Source: Pyxidicoccus sp. MSG2 (GTDB taxonomy: Bacteria; Myxococcota; Myxococcia; Myxococcales; Myxococcaceae). From it: a DNA stretch of 64,000 bases. Position 1 is the first letter of the stretch. Each line of letters starts with the position of its first letter. Location of the stretch: contig NZ_JAPNKC010000001.1 in the NCBI RefSeq assembly GCF_026626705.1, positions 6,156,001 to 6,220,000 on the forward strand, written 5' to 3'. The position numbers were made by a program, and so were the translations under genes. Of this stretch, positions 16,438 through 24,997 are shown one piece after another. The notes below the pieces were generated by a model. That model was given only the letters and a program-made list of their open reading frames with translations. It was not told where the DNA came from and did not search any database.

Positions 16438-17121
16438 ATGAAGGCAGTCGCAATCATCCTCGCTGCGGGTGAGGCCCGGCGGATGGCCCATCCCAAGGCG
16501 CTCATCGAACACGAGGGAGGAAAGAGTTTCCTCCAATCACTGGCATCCACCTTTGGAAAGGCGGGTTGCTCCATCATCGGAGTCGTGGGCAAGGACTCGG
16601 AGGCCGTGCGCGAGCAGCATCCGGGGCTGGAGTTGGTGGAGTCGGAACGGTGGCAGGAGGGGCCGTTGGCCTCGGTGAAGGCGGGGCTCGACGCCGCGCT
16701 GGAGGCCGGAGCGGACGTGCTGCTGCTGCAACCGGTGGACATGCCCGCGCTGCGCGCGTCCACGCTCAAGTCCCTGCTCAAGCTGATGGGGGAGGGGGAC
16801 GAAGTCATGCGGCCGGAGTTCGAGGGCGCGCCTGGCTGGCCGCTGGTGCTCTCACGGGGCGCGGCCGAGCGGCTGCGTGCCGCGGAGGGCCTGCAGCTGG
16901 AGCCCGCGCTGGCGACCCTCAAGGTGCGGCGCGTGCCGGTGAAGGACCCGGGCGTGGTGGTGAACATCAACACGCCGGAGACGTACGAGCGGCTCTTCGG
17001 CACGGCACCGAAGCTGGCGCCTCCACCGAAGCGGCGCGCCAAGCGCACCGGCACCGGGGCCACCACGGTGGGGGAACTGAGCGGTGGCTCGGCGCCCATG
17101 GCCGCCGCGTCCGAAGAATAG
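16438..17121 (+). CDS. MobA/MocA-like nucleotidyltransferase
   Basis: 227 aa from ATG 16438, preceded by GGAGGAG. N-terminal signature IILAAGEARRMAHPKALI is the LAAG..RRMG.PK motif of NTP_transf_3 enzymes (molybdenum cofactor nucleotidyltransferases, sugar-phosphate guanylyltransferases). The metal-binding acid region VLLLQPVDMPALRAST and the later PGWPLVLSRG segment are typical of MocA/MobA types. Family reaction: transfer of an NMP to a phosphorylated cofactor or sugar. No other molybdopterin gene is in the window, so the substrate is open. The C-terminal ~30 residues are basic/low-complexity and probably unstructured. Confidence 0.82.
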   Translation: MKAVAIILAAGEARRMAHPKALIEHEGGKSFLQSLASTFGKAGCSIIGVVGKDSEAVREQHPGLELVESERWQEGPLASVKAGLDAALEAGADVLLLQPVDMPALRASTLKSLLKLMGEGDEVMRPEFEGAPGWPLVLSRGAAERLRAAEGLQLEPALATLKVRRVPVKDPGVVVNINTPETYERLFGTAPKLAPPPKRRAKRTGTGATTVGELSGGSAPMAAASEE

Positions 17122-17188
17122 GTCCTCGAGGGCCGGAGCTCCCCAGTGTCCGGGTGGCTCCGGCCCGGAAGCATCTTCGCAATGTGAC

Positions 17189-17231
17189 GGGCCCCGTCCC
17201 TTTCGCGCCGTGCGGCGGAAGGCCGGGGCCC
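17189..17231. terminator. Inverted repeat between convergent genes
   Basis: GGGCCCCG at 17189-17196 pairs with CGGGGCCC at 17224-17231 across a 27-nt loop. It lies in the ~265-nt gap between the nucleotidyltransferase gene (ends 17121) and the convergent exported-protein gene (ends 17387). Terminator is inferred from position; no T-tract. The rest of the gap shows no credible gene. Confidence 0.4.
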
Positions 17232-17386
17232 GCGCGCTTCACGGCGTGAGGCGCCGGTGCTTCAGTCCGTGAGACCCACGCCGGGGGCGGGCAGCCGCGG
17301 CTCCCAGCATGGAGCACCTTCCGCTTCAGGACGTGGAGCCCGCGCCGGAGTGCCGGCCTCCGGGGCTCCGGCATGGAGCCGCCTGC

Positions 17387-18259
17387 TCAGAACGCGAAGC
17401 CCAGGCCGAGGTACGGGCCGGCGAGGCCCTCGGTGTGCTGGATGCCGTCCACGTGGCCGGCGTCGTCGAGGTACAGGCCGCGCCAGCCGCCGCGCACGTT
17501 GAGGGAGCCCAGGTGCGCCGCGAGGCCGGCCTGCACATCCACCTGGCGGTGCGGGTAGGGCGTGGCGTGCAGGCGAGCCTCCAGGTCCACCGGGGAGCGG
17601 CCGATGCACGCCTCCGCCGAGGCGCCGAAGCTGGGCCCCACGAAGATGATGTGCGGCGCATGGGCCGTGGCCACGCCCGCCTCCACACGCACTCGGCCGC
17701 GCGGGCCCGCCCACAGCGCCGCGGTGAGGTGCGCGCTCATCAGGGTGATGCGGTCCACCTCGTCCGAGCCGTCATCCGCCGGCAGTGAGATTCCGGTGAT
17801 GCGCGTGTCCACGCCGAGGCGCCGTCCCTCCGTGGCCATGAACAGACCCATGGCGCCGCCGTCGCCGAGCAGTCCGCCCTCCACACCCAGCCGCACCATC
17901 AAAGGGACGGGCTCGTGCCGCTCGCGCACCCGGGTGAGGGCCACGGCGCGGGGGCGCGGCGCGGCGATGATGGCGCCGGCGACGATGAGCTCCGGGAGCG
18001 GGCGGCGCACCACGGCCCTCCGCCTCCGCCGGGGCGCGTCGTCGTTGTCGTTCGACGCCTCCTTGCCGATGGGCGTCGCCTGGTGCGTGCGCGGCTGCTC
18101 GTCACGCGGGGGGCGCGAAGGGCGCGAGGGGCGGTCATTGCCCCGGTTGTTGTTGGATTGCGAGGAGGAGTGCTTGCCGAAGCGGGCCTCGGCGGAGCTG
18201 GAGCCCAGGAGGGCACCGGCGGCAAGCGCGGCGCACAGCACGGCCTTGGGGGATGGCAC
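17387..18259 (-). CDS. Exported protein, paralogue A of a duplicated pair
   Basis: 290 aa. Signal peptide MPSPKAVLCAALAAGALLGSSSAEA, then ARFGKHSSSQ and a low-complexity Asn/Arg/Asp-rich linker with a poly-Arg patch (~75-85). Residues ~120-290 form a beta-rich domain (GVEGGLLGDGGAMGLFMATE, EGRRLGVDTRITGISL, VRVEAGVATAHAPHIIFVGPSFG) ending LGLGFAF, suggesting an outer-membrane-type barrel or surface domain. It aligns along its length with the protein at 18992-19846, sharing AEARFGK, ADDGS, AHAP, FVGPS, EAC, EAR, YP/YRQVD and DDAGHVDG/DDAGQVDG. Function unknown; a myxobacterial family. Confidence 0.75.
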   Translation of the reverse strand: MPSPKAVLCAALAAGALLGSSSAEARFGKHSSSQSNNNRGNDRPSRPSRPPRDEQPRTHQATPIGKEASNDNDDAPRRRRRAVVRRPLPELIVAGAIIAAPRPRAVALTRVRERHEPVPLMVRLGVEGGLLGDGGAMGLFMATEGRRLGVDTRITGISLPADDGSDEVDRITLMSAHLTAALWAGPRGRVRVEAGVATAHAPHIIFVGPSFGASAEACIGRSPVDLEARLHATPYPHRQVDVQAGLAAHLGSLNVRGGWRGLYLDDAGHVDGIQHTEGLAGPYLGLGFAF

Positions 18260-18587
18260 GGTCCACTCCTCTTCTGGGGATTCGGAATGCTCTCGGGGAA
18301 GCGGGATTCAACCGCCTTCACGGCCAGGCCAGCCATGGGCCCCCGGGCGGGGCGTGTCGTTGGCCAGCGTCACCTGTGTGGCGGTGGACAGCGCTCCCGC
18401 CAGAAGCCCGGCGCCATGCGCGGCGGTGGAACATCAACCCCCGCGCCGGGCCGGGGCGCTGACTCCTTCCGGATGCCTGTAATATCTGCCTGTACCCCCC
18501 ATGCAGATGCTCATGGTTCGACACTGGGCCGCCAGAGGGATGGCGGCGCATGCGACTCGCGTGTTTCCCGAGGAAGGAGCGGTTAGG
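18260..18587. other. Intergenic region between divergent genes
   Basis: About 330 nt separating the start of paralogue A (minus) from the receiver gene (plus). An in-frame ATG exists at 18501, but the segment up to 18587 would encode a low-quality extension, so I treat it as 5' leader. I see no clear promoter hexamers; a GC-poorer patch (TGTAATATCTGCCTGTA) lies near 18477-18493 and could be a promoter for the receiver gene. Confidence 0.4.
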
Positions 18588-18995
18588 GTGGCTGGTGTGA
18601 CCCACGCTCTGGCGCGGCCCATGGTCCTCCTCGTCGAGGACGACCCGGACGTCCGGGGAGCCATGGCGGAAGCGCTCCACGATGAAGGCTACGAAGTGGC
18701 CATGGCCATCAACGGCCACGAGGGGCTGCGCGTGCTGGCGTCCCTGGAGGCGCCGTGCCTCGTCCTGCTGGACCTGGAGATTCCGCGGGTGGACGGGCAC
18801 GCCTTCCTCGAGCGGGTGAGGACGGACGCGCGCTTCGCCGGCACGCAGGTGGTGGGGATGACGGGGGAGCCCGGGCCCTCGCCCGAGGGCGTGGTGGGGC
18901 TGTTGCGCAAGCCCGTCAAGCTGGCCGCGCTGCTCGCCACGGTGTCGCGGCATTGCCCGCGGCGGGACACCGCGGGCTCGTCGTCGAGCGGCTAG
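18588..18995 (+). CDS. Stand-alone response-regulator receiver
   Basis: 135 aa from GTG 18588, chosen because AGGAAGGAG (18571-18579) lies 8 nt upstream; ATG 18621 is an alternative. Receiver fold: acidic pair in VLLVEDDPDVRG, phospho-acceptor in LVLLDLEIPRVDG, Thr in GMTGEPG, Lys in LLRKPVKL. No output domain, so it works by protein contact like CheY/Spo0F types. It is placed between two paralogous exported-protein genes, and its TAG overlaps the convergent gene's TAG through a shared CTAG at 18992-18995. Confidence 0.85.
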   Translation: MAGVTHALARPMVLLVEDDPDVRGAMAEALHDEGYEVAMAINGHEGLRVLASLEAPCLVLLDLEIPRVDGHAFLERVRTDARFAGTQVVGMTGEPGPSPEGVVGLLRKPVKLAALLATVSRHCPRRDTAGSSSSG

Positions 18996-19846
18996 TAGGC
19001 GAGGCCCAGGCCGAAGAACGGGCCGTGGAAGGTGTCCACGTGGGTGACGCCGTCCACCTGCCCGGCGTCATCCAGCACCATGCCCCGGTAGCCGCCGCGC
19101 ACCACCAGCGCGCCCAGGTGCAGCGCCAGCGCGGCGCTCGCGTCCACCTGGCGGTAGGGGAAGGGCGTCGTCTGCACGCGCGCCTCGAAGTCCAGCGGGC
19201 CCGCCATGCACGCCTCCAGGGACATGCCCAGGCTGGGGCCCACGAAGGTGACGTCCGGCGCATGCGCGCTGCTCACGCCCGCCTCCACGCGCAGCCGCGC
19301 CCGCTGCATGGAGATGAGCGCCCAGGTGAGGTGCGCCTCCATCAGCGAAATGCTGTCCGTGTCCTCGGAGCCGTCATCCGCGCTCAGCCCCATGCCAGTC
19401 AGGCGCGCGTCCACGCCGAAGCGCCGCCCCTCCAGGCCGATGAACAGGTCCACCGCGGCGCCCTCGGTGACGGGGCCGCCCTGCAGGCCCAGGCGGAAGG
19501 ACAGCGGCGCCGCGTGGCGCTGCTCGCGCAGTTCGCCGCGGGGGCCCTGCCGGTCGTCGACGATGAGCCGGTGGTTGCCGCTGGAGAAGATGAAGGCGAA
19601 GAAGCCCACCGTCGCGTCCAGGTCCGAGTGGTGGCGCACGTTGCGGCGGCGCGGACGGTCATCGTCCTTGTCGTCTTCCGAGTCCTCCTCGCCCACCGCC
19701 GTGGCCTCGTGCCCCTTGTCGTCGTCCTTCTTCGACTCGCTCTGGTTGGAGCGCGAGCGCTTGCCGAAGCGGGCCTCGGCCGGCGTCGAGCCGAGGAGGA
19801 GCCCGAGTGCGAGAAGGGCACACAGCACTGGCCGAAGTGGGGACAC
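18992..19846 (-). CDS. Exported protein, paralogue B of a duplicated pair
   Basis: 284 aa. Signal peptide MSPLRPVLCALLALGLLLGSTPAEA, then ARFGKRSRSNQ and a strongly acidic/basic linker (KKDDDKGHEA, EEDSEDDKDDDRPRRR). The C-terminal ~170 residues match paralogue A: GLQGGPVTEGAAVDLFIGLE, EGRRFGVDARLTGMGLSADDGSE, AGVSSAHAPDVTFVGPSLG, and the end LGLGLAY. Likely the same envelope location and a similar role, which is unknown. A hydrophobic stretch (DATVGFFAFIFSSGNH) in the linker is absent from paralogue A. Confidence 0.75.
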   Translation of the reverse strand: MSPLRPVLCALLALGLLLGSTPAEARFGKRSRSNQSESKKDDDKGHEATAVGEEDSEDDKDDDRPRRRNVRHHSDLDATVGFFAFIFSSGNHRLIVDDRQGPRGELREQRHAAPLSFRLGLQGGPVTEGAAVDLFIGLEGRRFGVDARLTGMGLSADDGSEDTDSISLMEAHLTWALISMQRARLRVEAGVSSAHAPDVTFVGPSLGMSLEACMAGPLDFEARVQTTPFPYRQVDASAALALHLGALVVRGGYRGMVLDDAGQVDGVTHVDTFHGPFFGLGLAY

Positions 19847-19995
19847 GGTTCTGCTCCTCGGTGGGGACCGGGAAAGGGGCCTTCCGGAACCGTGGACGGA
19901 TGCCCGGCTGCTTTATTCATTTCACGGCAATTCTCCACCCCCGCCCGGAGGGCACCGGGGCGCGCCTTCCGCCCCGGGCCCAAGCCGACCCGCGC

Positions 19996-21504
19996 CTACT
20001 TCTGGGGAGACTCGGGAGGCTTGGACGGCGGGGTGTAGCTGTACTTCTGGAGGCACTCGCCCGGCGACATGGGCCGGCACTTCGTGGTGCAGGCGCTGAG
20101 CCGGTTGCACGTCGTGACGCACACCTTCTGCACGCTGGGGGGGACGAGGTCACACGGGCTGCTCAGGTAGATGGAGATGGGCTCGGGGTGGAAGGCGCCA
20201 ATCTCGTCCTGGCAGGACTCGAAGTCTCCGTCGCCCTTCACCGCGTAGCCGTCATTCACCTTGCAGCGGGGGGGCCGCGTGCTGGTGCTGCCGGGCTCGC
20301 AGGGCCCCGCCGTGCGGGCCACGCAGACGTTGGCGCTCACGCCGGAGACGGTGGTGTTGGCGCAGATGCGCGCGGCGAGGTGGCTGTCGCCGGACACCCA
20401 GTCCCGCGAGTAGCAGGCGTGGACGCCGTTGTAGGGGTAGCCCTTGAACTCCGACTTCGTGACGAGCTTGGGCTTGAAGGTGTCCTTCTCCAGGATGACC
20501 TCCGCCAGGAGCAGGCCCGGGTCGAAGAGGTTCCCGTAGAAGGCGCCCTCGCGGAAGGTGTACGCCCCGAAGGGCTCCGCCGGGTACGCGCTCGGCGAGC
20601 TGGAGTACGCCTGCGGCCACACCCACGAGCCGGGCAGGGCGTTGCGGTTGTACGGCGCGGACATGAGGCTGTAGCTGCCGGAGCCGGGGCAGGTGAAGGT
20701 GACGCTCGGGGCGATGCCGCACGGGTTGTGGTCCGTCTCCGCGATGAGGTCCGCCCGCGCGCAGCCTTTGGGGTCCTTGCACACGCGCAGGACGCGGTCG
20801 CCGCTGATTTCGCCCAGCTTGCCCGTGCAGGCGACGGTGTCATACGGCGCGCCCGCGGCCACCGTCACGGAGGCGCCGGGGGTGCAGCTGCCCACGCCCT
20901 CACCCAGCCAGCCGCACTCGGGCGTCAGCCCGGAGCCGCCAGAGGGGCAGGGCAGGAACATCGTGCTCCACTCCTCGGTGGCGCCGGACGGGTTGAAGCG
21001 CTTCTCGTCGCGCGGGTCCTCGCCGCGCATGGACAGCGGCACCTCGACGCCATAGGCGTTGTTGCGCGCCAGCAGGCATGCCGACACGTAGCCCAGGCAC
21101 TCGCGGCTCGGCGCGCCGTACTGCCAGTCCTTGCACAGGCCCACGGAGCCCTCGAAGTAGTGCGTCACGCCCGCCCGGCTCGTCCACTTCACGCCCTCGC
21201 CCGCCGGCAGGGCGCACTCCACCAGGTACTTCATGACGTGGAGCGCGGGCGGGTGCTCCAGCTGGTGCCGGAGGCGGTCATCGCCGTCGAAGGCCTTGGA
21301 GTTGAGCGGCCCCGTCGTGAGGGCCTCCAGCGAGTCCCGGTTGGTGGTGAGGGCGTTGAGGGCCAGGTCCGACGTGGAGAGCGAATTCAGGATGCGGATG
21401 CCCGGCTCGGCCGCGGCCCTGGACGCCGGAAGCATCAGCGCGAGCAGGCACGCGAGCGCGGCCAGCACGGGTCGCGAGGGAGCACGGAGGACGAAGGGCG
21501 ACAT
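19996..21504 (-). CDS. Cys-rich secreted protein of unknown function
   Basis: 502 aa. Signal peptide spans roughly residues 1-32 (VLAALACLLALMLPASRAAA). The mature protein has more than twenty Cys spread through the chain (CKDWQYGAPSRECLGYVSAC, CTGKLGE, VCKDPKGCARAD, CDLVPPSVQKVCVTTCNRLSACTTKC), so it should be disulfide-rich. The N-terminal ~130 residues form a Leu-rich helical segment; the rest reads as a mostly beta, Gly/Pro-rich domain. Similar large hypothetical secreted proteins are found in myxobacteria, but I recognise no enzyme motif. Separate transcription is likely: 150-180 nt gaps on either side. Confidence 0.72.
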   Translation of the reverse strand: MSPFVLRAPSRPVLAALACLLALMLPASRAAAEPGIRILNSLSTSDLALNALTTNRDSLEALTTGPLNSKAFDGDDRLRHQLEHPPALHVMKYLVECALPAGEGVKWTSRAGVTHYFEGSVGLCKDWQYGAPSRECLGYVSACLLARNNAYGVEVPLSMRGEDPRDEKRFNPSGATEEWSTMFLPCPSGGSGLTPECGWLGEGVGSCTPGASVTVAAGAPYDTVACTGKLGEISGDRVLRVCKDPKGCARADLIAETDHNPCGIAPSVTFTCPGSGSYSLMSAPYNRNALPGSWVWPQAYSSSPSAYPAEPFGAYTFREGAFYGNLFDPGLLLAEVILEKDTFKPKLVTKSEFKGYPYNGVHACYSRDWVSGDSHLAARICANTTVSGVSANVCVARTAGPCEPGSTSTRPPRCKVNDGYAVKGDGDFESCQDEIGAFHPEPISIYLSSPCDLVPPSVQKVCVTTCNRLSACTTKCRPMSPGECLQKYSYTPPSKPPESPQK

Positions 21505-21680
21505 GCGGAGCGGACCTCGACGAGGAAGGAGACGACGCGAAGGAGCCGGTTAGCACGAGGCGGGCCGGACCCGGAGGCCCCGTCTTTTCGCGAGGTTGCG
21601 CGGCGCGGACGGCGCCGGTGTTGCCTGCCGGTCCACAGCGTCCCCAGCGGGTGTGGACGCGAGGGCAACGGCGGGCGCCG

Positions 21681-22058
21681 TCAGCGCCGGGCCACCTTCT
21701 TGCCCCGGACGGAGGCCTTCGCGGCGCGGCGGGGCTCGGGGCGGACCTGGGCGGAGTCCGGGGGCGTGGTGCAGGTGGCGGTGGTGGTCGCCAGGGCGGC
21801 CTGCGCGGCCTGGTGCTGCTGCTCCAGCGTCCGCAGCCGGCGCGACTGGGACTCGCGCAGCGCCTGCAGTTCCGCCACATGGGCCTCGGACTCGGCGGCC
21901 TCGCGCTCCAACTGGCCGTTGCGCTCCACCAGCGCGGAGATGGAGCGCGAGCCCGCCCAGGCCCCCGACGTGGCGAGCACCACCGCGCCCACCAGCAGGC
22001 CCCAGGGCAGCCACGCCCGGCGTCGCCGCGCCGACTCGCTCTTCTGAGTCGCTTCCAT
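21681..22058 (-). CDS. Single-pass membrane coiled-coil protein
   Basis: 125 aa from ATG 22058; the upstream extension of the frame is Arg/Pro-rich and rejected. A basic cytoplasmic start (MEATQKSESARRRR), one TM helix (~16-36, WLPWGLLVGAVVLATSGAWAG), then a coiled coil (~40-88, Leu/Glu heptads: NGQLEREAAESEAHVAELQAL) and a basic tail ending GKKVARR. Resembles small scaffold or envelope-tether proteins. Adjacent to, and same strand as, the histidine kinase at 22224-24818 (stop 166 nt upstream). Function unknown. Confidence 0.65.
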   Translation of the reverse strand: MEATQKSESARRRRAWLPWGLLVGAVVLATSGAWAGSRSISALVERNGQLEREAAESEAHVAELQALRESQSRRLRTLEQQHQAAQAALATTTATCTTPPDSAQVRPEPRRAAKASVRGKKVARR

Positions 22059-22223
22059 GGCCCCAAGGCTAGCGGGCCCACCGGGGTAGGCCTCAAGGTG
22101 GCGTCCCTCGCCCCGCGTCCTACCCGTGGACCGGGGAGGCTCCGTGCGGCGGGAGGGGGGGCCCCGAGGCGTCCGCTTCATGGGGCGCCGTGGCGGGGCG
22201 GGCCGCCGGCGCCTTTCGTGCGC

Positions 22224-24818
22224 TCACTGCCGGGGCAGCCGCAGCACGAAGCGGGCGCCGGGGCCCTCGGGCGGGTCCTCCACGGTGAGGTCGCCGCCGT
22301 GGGCGCGGGCAATCTGCCGGGAGATGTAGAGGCCCAGGCCCAGGCTGGCGCGGGCGTGCTCGCCGCTGGCGCGCGCGAAGCGCTCGAAGATGCGCGCCTG
22401 CGCCTCGCGGGAGATGCCGGGGCCCCAGTCGCGCACGACGATGACGGCCGCCCCGTCCGTGGACTCGACGGACAGCTCCACCGGCTGGCCGGGCGCGTAC
22501 TTCATCGCGTTGGACAGGAGGTTCATCAGCACCTGCTCCATCCGGAGCCGGTCCACCCGGGCCCGCACCGGCGCGTCCGTGTGGACGACGGGCGCGCAGC
22601 CCGCGGCGGCCAGCGCGTCCTCCATGCGCGCCACCAGCCGGTGCGCCAGCGCGGACAGGTCCACCTCCTCGCGCTCCAATTCCAGGCGCCCGGTGCTGAT
22701 GCGCGCCACGTCGAACAGGTGGGTGACGAGGTGGCCCAGCCGCTCCGCCTGCCGCCGCGCGCCGTCCAGCCCCTGCTTCAGCCGCTCTGGCGGAAGCGGC
22801 GTGTCGCGCTCCGTCGCGCGCTGGAGCGAGCCGAGCTGCAGCTGCAGCGCGGACAGCGGGGTGCGCAGCTCGTGCGTGGCGATGGCCACGAACTCGTCGC
22901 GCGCCGTCACCGCCCCCTCCACCTCGCGGTACAGCCTCGCGTTGTCCACCGCGAGCGCCGCGCGCGCCGCCAGGTCTTCCAGGAAGACGAGGTCCCTGGC
23001 GCCGTAGCGTCGGGAGGGGGTCTGCGAGACGACGCTCACCACGCCGAGCGTGCGCCCGTGTGCCACCAGCGGGACGAACATCGCCGAGCGCGGGTGCAGC
23101 GCCTCCATGTGCCGGCGGTGCTCGGGCGACACGGCGAGGGCGTCCAGCCACGCCGGGTCCACCTCCGACGCCAGCTCCGGCTGGCCCGTCTCCAGGACGC
23201 GGCGCAGCGGCGTGCGCGCGCCGGGTGGCGGAGGGTAGTGCAGCGACTTCTCCAGCAGTTGCTGGGTGCGCGCGTCGCTGCCCCGCGCCTCCACGCGCTC
23301 CAGTTGCTCGCCGTCCGGGGTGAGGATGTCCACCGTGCAGTAGTCCGCCAGCTGTTCCACCAGCACCTGGGCCACGGTGCGCAGCGTGGTGCGCCAGTCG
23401 AGCGAGGTGGACAGGCGCACGGTGGCATCCGCGAGGAAGCGCAGCTGCTCCTCCTCCCGCTTCTGCTCCGTCACCTCCCGCACCGTGGCGCCCACGCCCA
23501 GCGGCTCGCCGTCCACGCACACCGGGAAGTAGGTGGCCAGGTAGTGGCGGAGCTCGGTCGGACGCGGGTCGTCCACCACCAGGTCCACCACCGGCTCGCC
23601 CGTGCGCAGCACCTGCCGCAGCAGCGCCACCAGGCCTTCCGCGCCGGGCCCCAGCACCTCTGTCGGCGTGCGGCCCCGGTGCTCCTCCGGTGACATGCTG
23701 TTGATGTCGGCCAGCACCGGGTTGACGTGCACGTAGCGCAGCTCCCGGTCCAGGAAGCCCATGCCCACCGGCGAAGCGGCGAGGAGCGATTCCAGCAGCG
23801 CCAGCGACGCGTCACGCGCCCGCAGCGCCTCCTGTGCCTCGCGGTACAGCCGTGCGCTCTCCACCGCGAGCGCCGCGCGGCGGGCGAACTCCTCCGCGTA
23901 CGTGAGGTCCCTTGGTGTGTAGCGGCGCGCGAGCGAGGTGGAGATGAGGGTGATGAGGCCGAAGCGCTGCTCGCCCCGCACCAGCGGGAGCGCGAGCATG
24001 GAGCGCGGCGCCAGCTCCTCCATCAGCCGCAGATGCTCCGGGTTGCGCGCGTGACGCTCCAGCCACTCCGGGGTGATGTCCGGCACCAGGATGGAGCGCC
24101 CCTCGGTGATGGCCCGCGCCATCACCGTGTCCGAGTCCAGCCGCGCCGGGTAGGGCATCGTGCGATTCAGCAGCGCCTGGCGCTCCGTGTCCCTGGCGAA
24201 GAGGGCGAGCCGGTGCAGGGTGCCATCCCCGGCCAGCACGTCCAGCAGGCAGTAGTCCGCCCACTCCTGCGTGGCCAGGCGCGCCACCGCCTTGAGCGTC
24301 GTCTCCCACTCCAGGGACTCCGCCAGCAGGCGGCTGGCCTTGGAGAGGAAGGCCTCCGCGCGCTCGGCCACCTTGCGCTCGGTGATGTCGACGTTGACGG
24401 CCACCGCGCCCAGCAGGCTGCCGTCCGCGGCGTACAGCGGCGTGGCCGAGTTGAGGATGGTGCGCCGCGCGCCGTCGAAGGCGACGATGTCCACCTCCTG
24501 GTTGAGCACCGTCTCCCCGTCGCGCAGCGCGCGCGCCAGGCCCCACTCGTGCGCCTCCAGCCGCCTTCCGGTGTCCGGCCACCAGGCGGCGTACTCGCCA
24601 TACCGGGAGGTGTCCTCCACCAGGGGCGGCCGTCCTCCCCAGATGGCGTTCGCCACCGCGTTCGTCTCCAGCAGCCGCCCCTGTGCGTCGGCGATGAAGA
24701 CGCCCACCGGCAACAGCCGCAGCACGGCGCGCAGCCGCTCCCGCTCGGCGGAAGGCACGGCCTCGGTGGCGGAGGGCGGGAGCTCGGTCATGTGAAGGGT
24801 GGGGGGCGCCCCGGACAC
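22224..24818 (-). CDS. Multi-sensor histidine kinase (PAS-GAF-PAS-GAF-HisKA-HATPase)
   Basis: 864 aa from GTG 24818; an ATG at 24791 is nearly as good. No TM helix: a soluble kinase. Order: PAS ~30-150, GAF ~170-320, PAS ~335-450, GAF ~470-625, HisKA with phospho-acceptor His649 (IATHELRTPLSAL), HATPase with N box LMNLLSNAMKYAP, G1 RDWGPGIS and G2 SLGLGLYIS. All catalytic motifs are intact, in contrast to the kinase at 27688-29166. The two GAF domains resemble each other (both contain RRY..RDL...EE/LED.A.RAALAV) and look like an internal duplication. No partner receiver is adjacent. Confidence 0.9.
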   Translation of the reverse strand: MSGAPPTLHMTELPPSATEAVPSAERERLRAVLRLLPVGVFIADAQGRLLETNAVANAIWGGRPPLVEDTSRYGEYAAWWPDTGRRLEAHEWGLARALRDGETVLNQEVDIVAFDGARRTILNSATPLYAADGSLLGAVAVNVDITERKVAERAEAFLSKASRLLAESLEWETTLKAVARLATQEWADYCLLDVLAGDGTLHRLALFARDTERQALLNRTMPYPARLDSDTVMARAITEGRSILVPDITPEWLERHARNPEHLRLMEELAPRSMLALPLVRGEQRFGLITLISTSLARRYTPRDLTYAEEFARRAALAVESARLYREAQEALRARDASLALLESLLAASPVGMGFLDRELRYVHVNPVLADINSMSPEEHRGRTPTEVLGPGAEGLVALLRQVLRTGEPVVDLVVDDPRPTELRHYLATYFPVCVDGEPLGVGATVREVTEQKREEEQLRFLADATVRLSTSLDWRTTLRTVAQVLVEQLADYCTVDILTPDGEQLERVEARGSDARTQQLLEKSLHYPPPPGARTPLRRVLETGQPELASEVDPAWLDALAVSPEHRRHMEALHPRSAMFVPLVAHGRTLGVVSVVSQTPSRRYGARDLVFLEDLAARAALAVDNARLYREVEGAVTARDEFVAIATHELRTPLSALQLQLGSLQRATERDTPLPPERLKQGLDGARRQAERLGHLVTHLFDVARISTGRLELEREEVDLSALAHRLVARMEDALAAAGCAPVVHTDAPVRARVDRLRMEQVLMNLLSNAMKYAPGQPVELSVESTDGAAVIVVRDWGPGISREAQARIFERFARASGEHARASLGLGLYISRQIARAHGGDLTVEDPPEGPGARFVLRLPRQ

Positions 24819-24997
24819 CTACCTTGGGGCTGCCCTCCCGGGCTGACAACCCGGGCCTGCTCGCAACGTTGGCAGCTGGATTTGCATGGCTCTCTGGGAA
24901 TCATGGACGTGGGCGGGCGGGGTGGACTTGATTCCGGAACGGGGGCGGGGCGTCATCTGGCCCCTTTCACGAACTGACTTCGGGAGCCGGTGGTCTG

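Noticed and set aside
15360..17174. A 604-codon minus-strand frame covering the hydrolase and the nucleotidyltransferase region
   Set aside because: Only 15360-16253 makes protein sense; the upstream part is antisense to the MobA-like gene.
18501..18587. Upstream ATG extension of the receiver gene
   Set aside because: The extension adds residues with no receiver homology, and a strong AGGAAGGAG sits just before GTG 18588.
24837..24855. Inverted repeat CCCGGG-N7-CCCGGG upstream of the multi-sensor kinase
   Set aside because: Six-base GC-only arms are common by chance at this composition, and there is no supporting feature.
24866..24884. Possible sigma-54 promoter, TGGCAG ... TTGCAT
   Set aside because: The spacing between the GG and GC elements is one nucleotide too long for the strict sigma-54 spacing, and the second element is imperfect.
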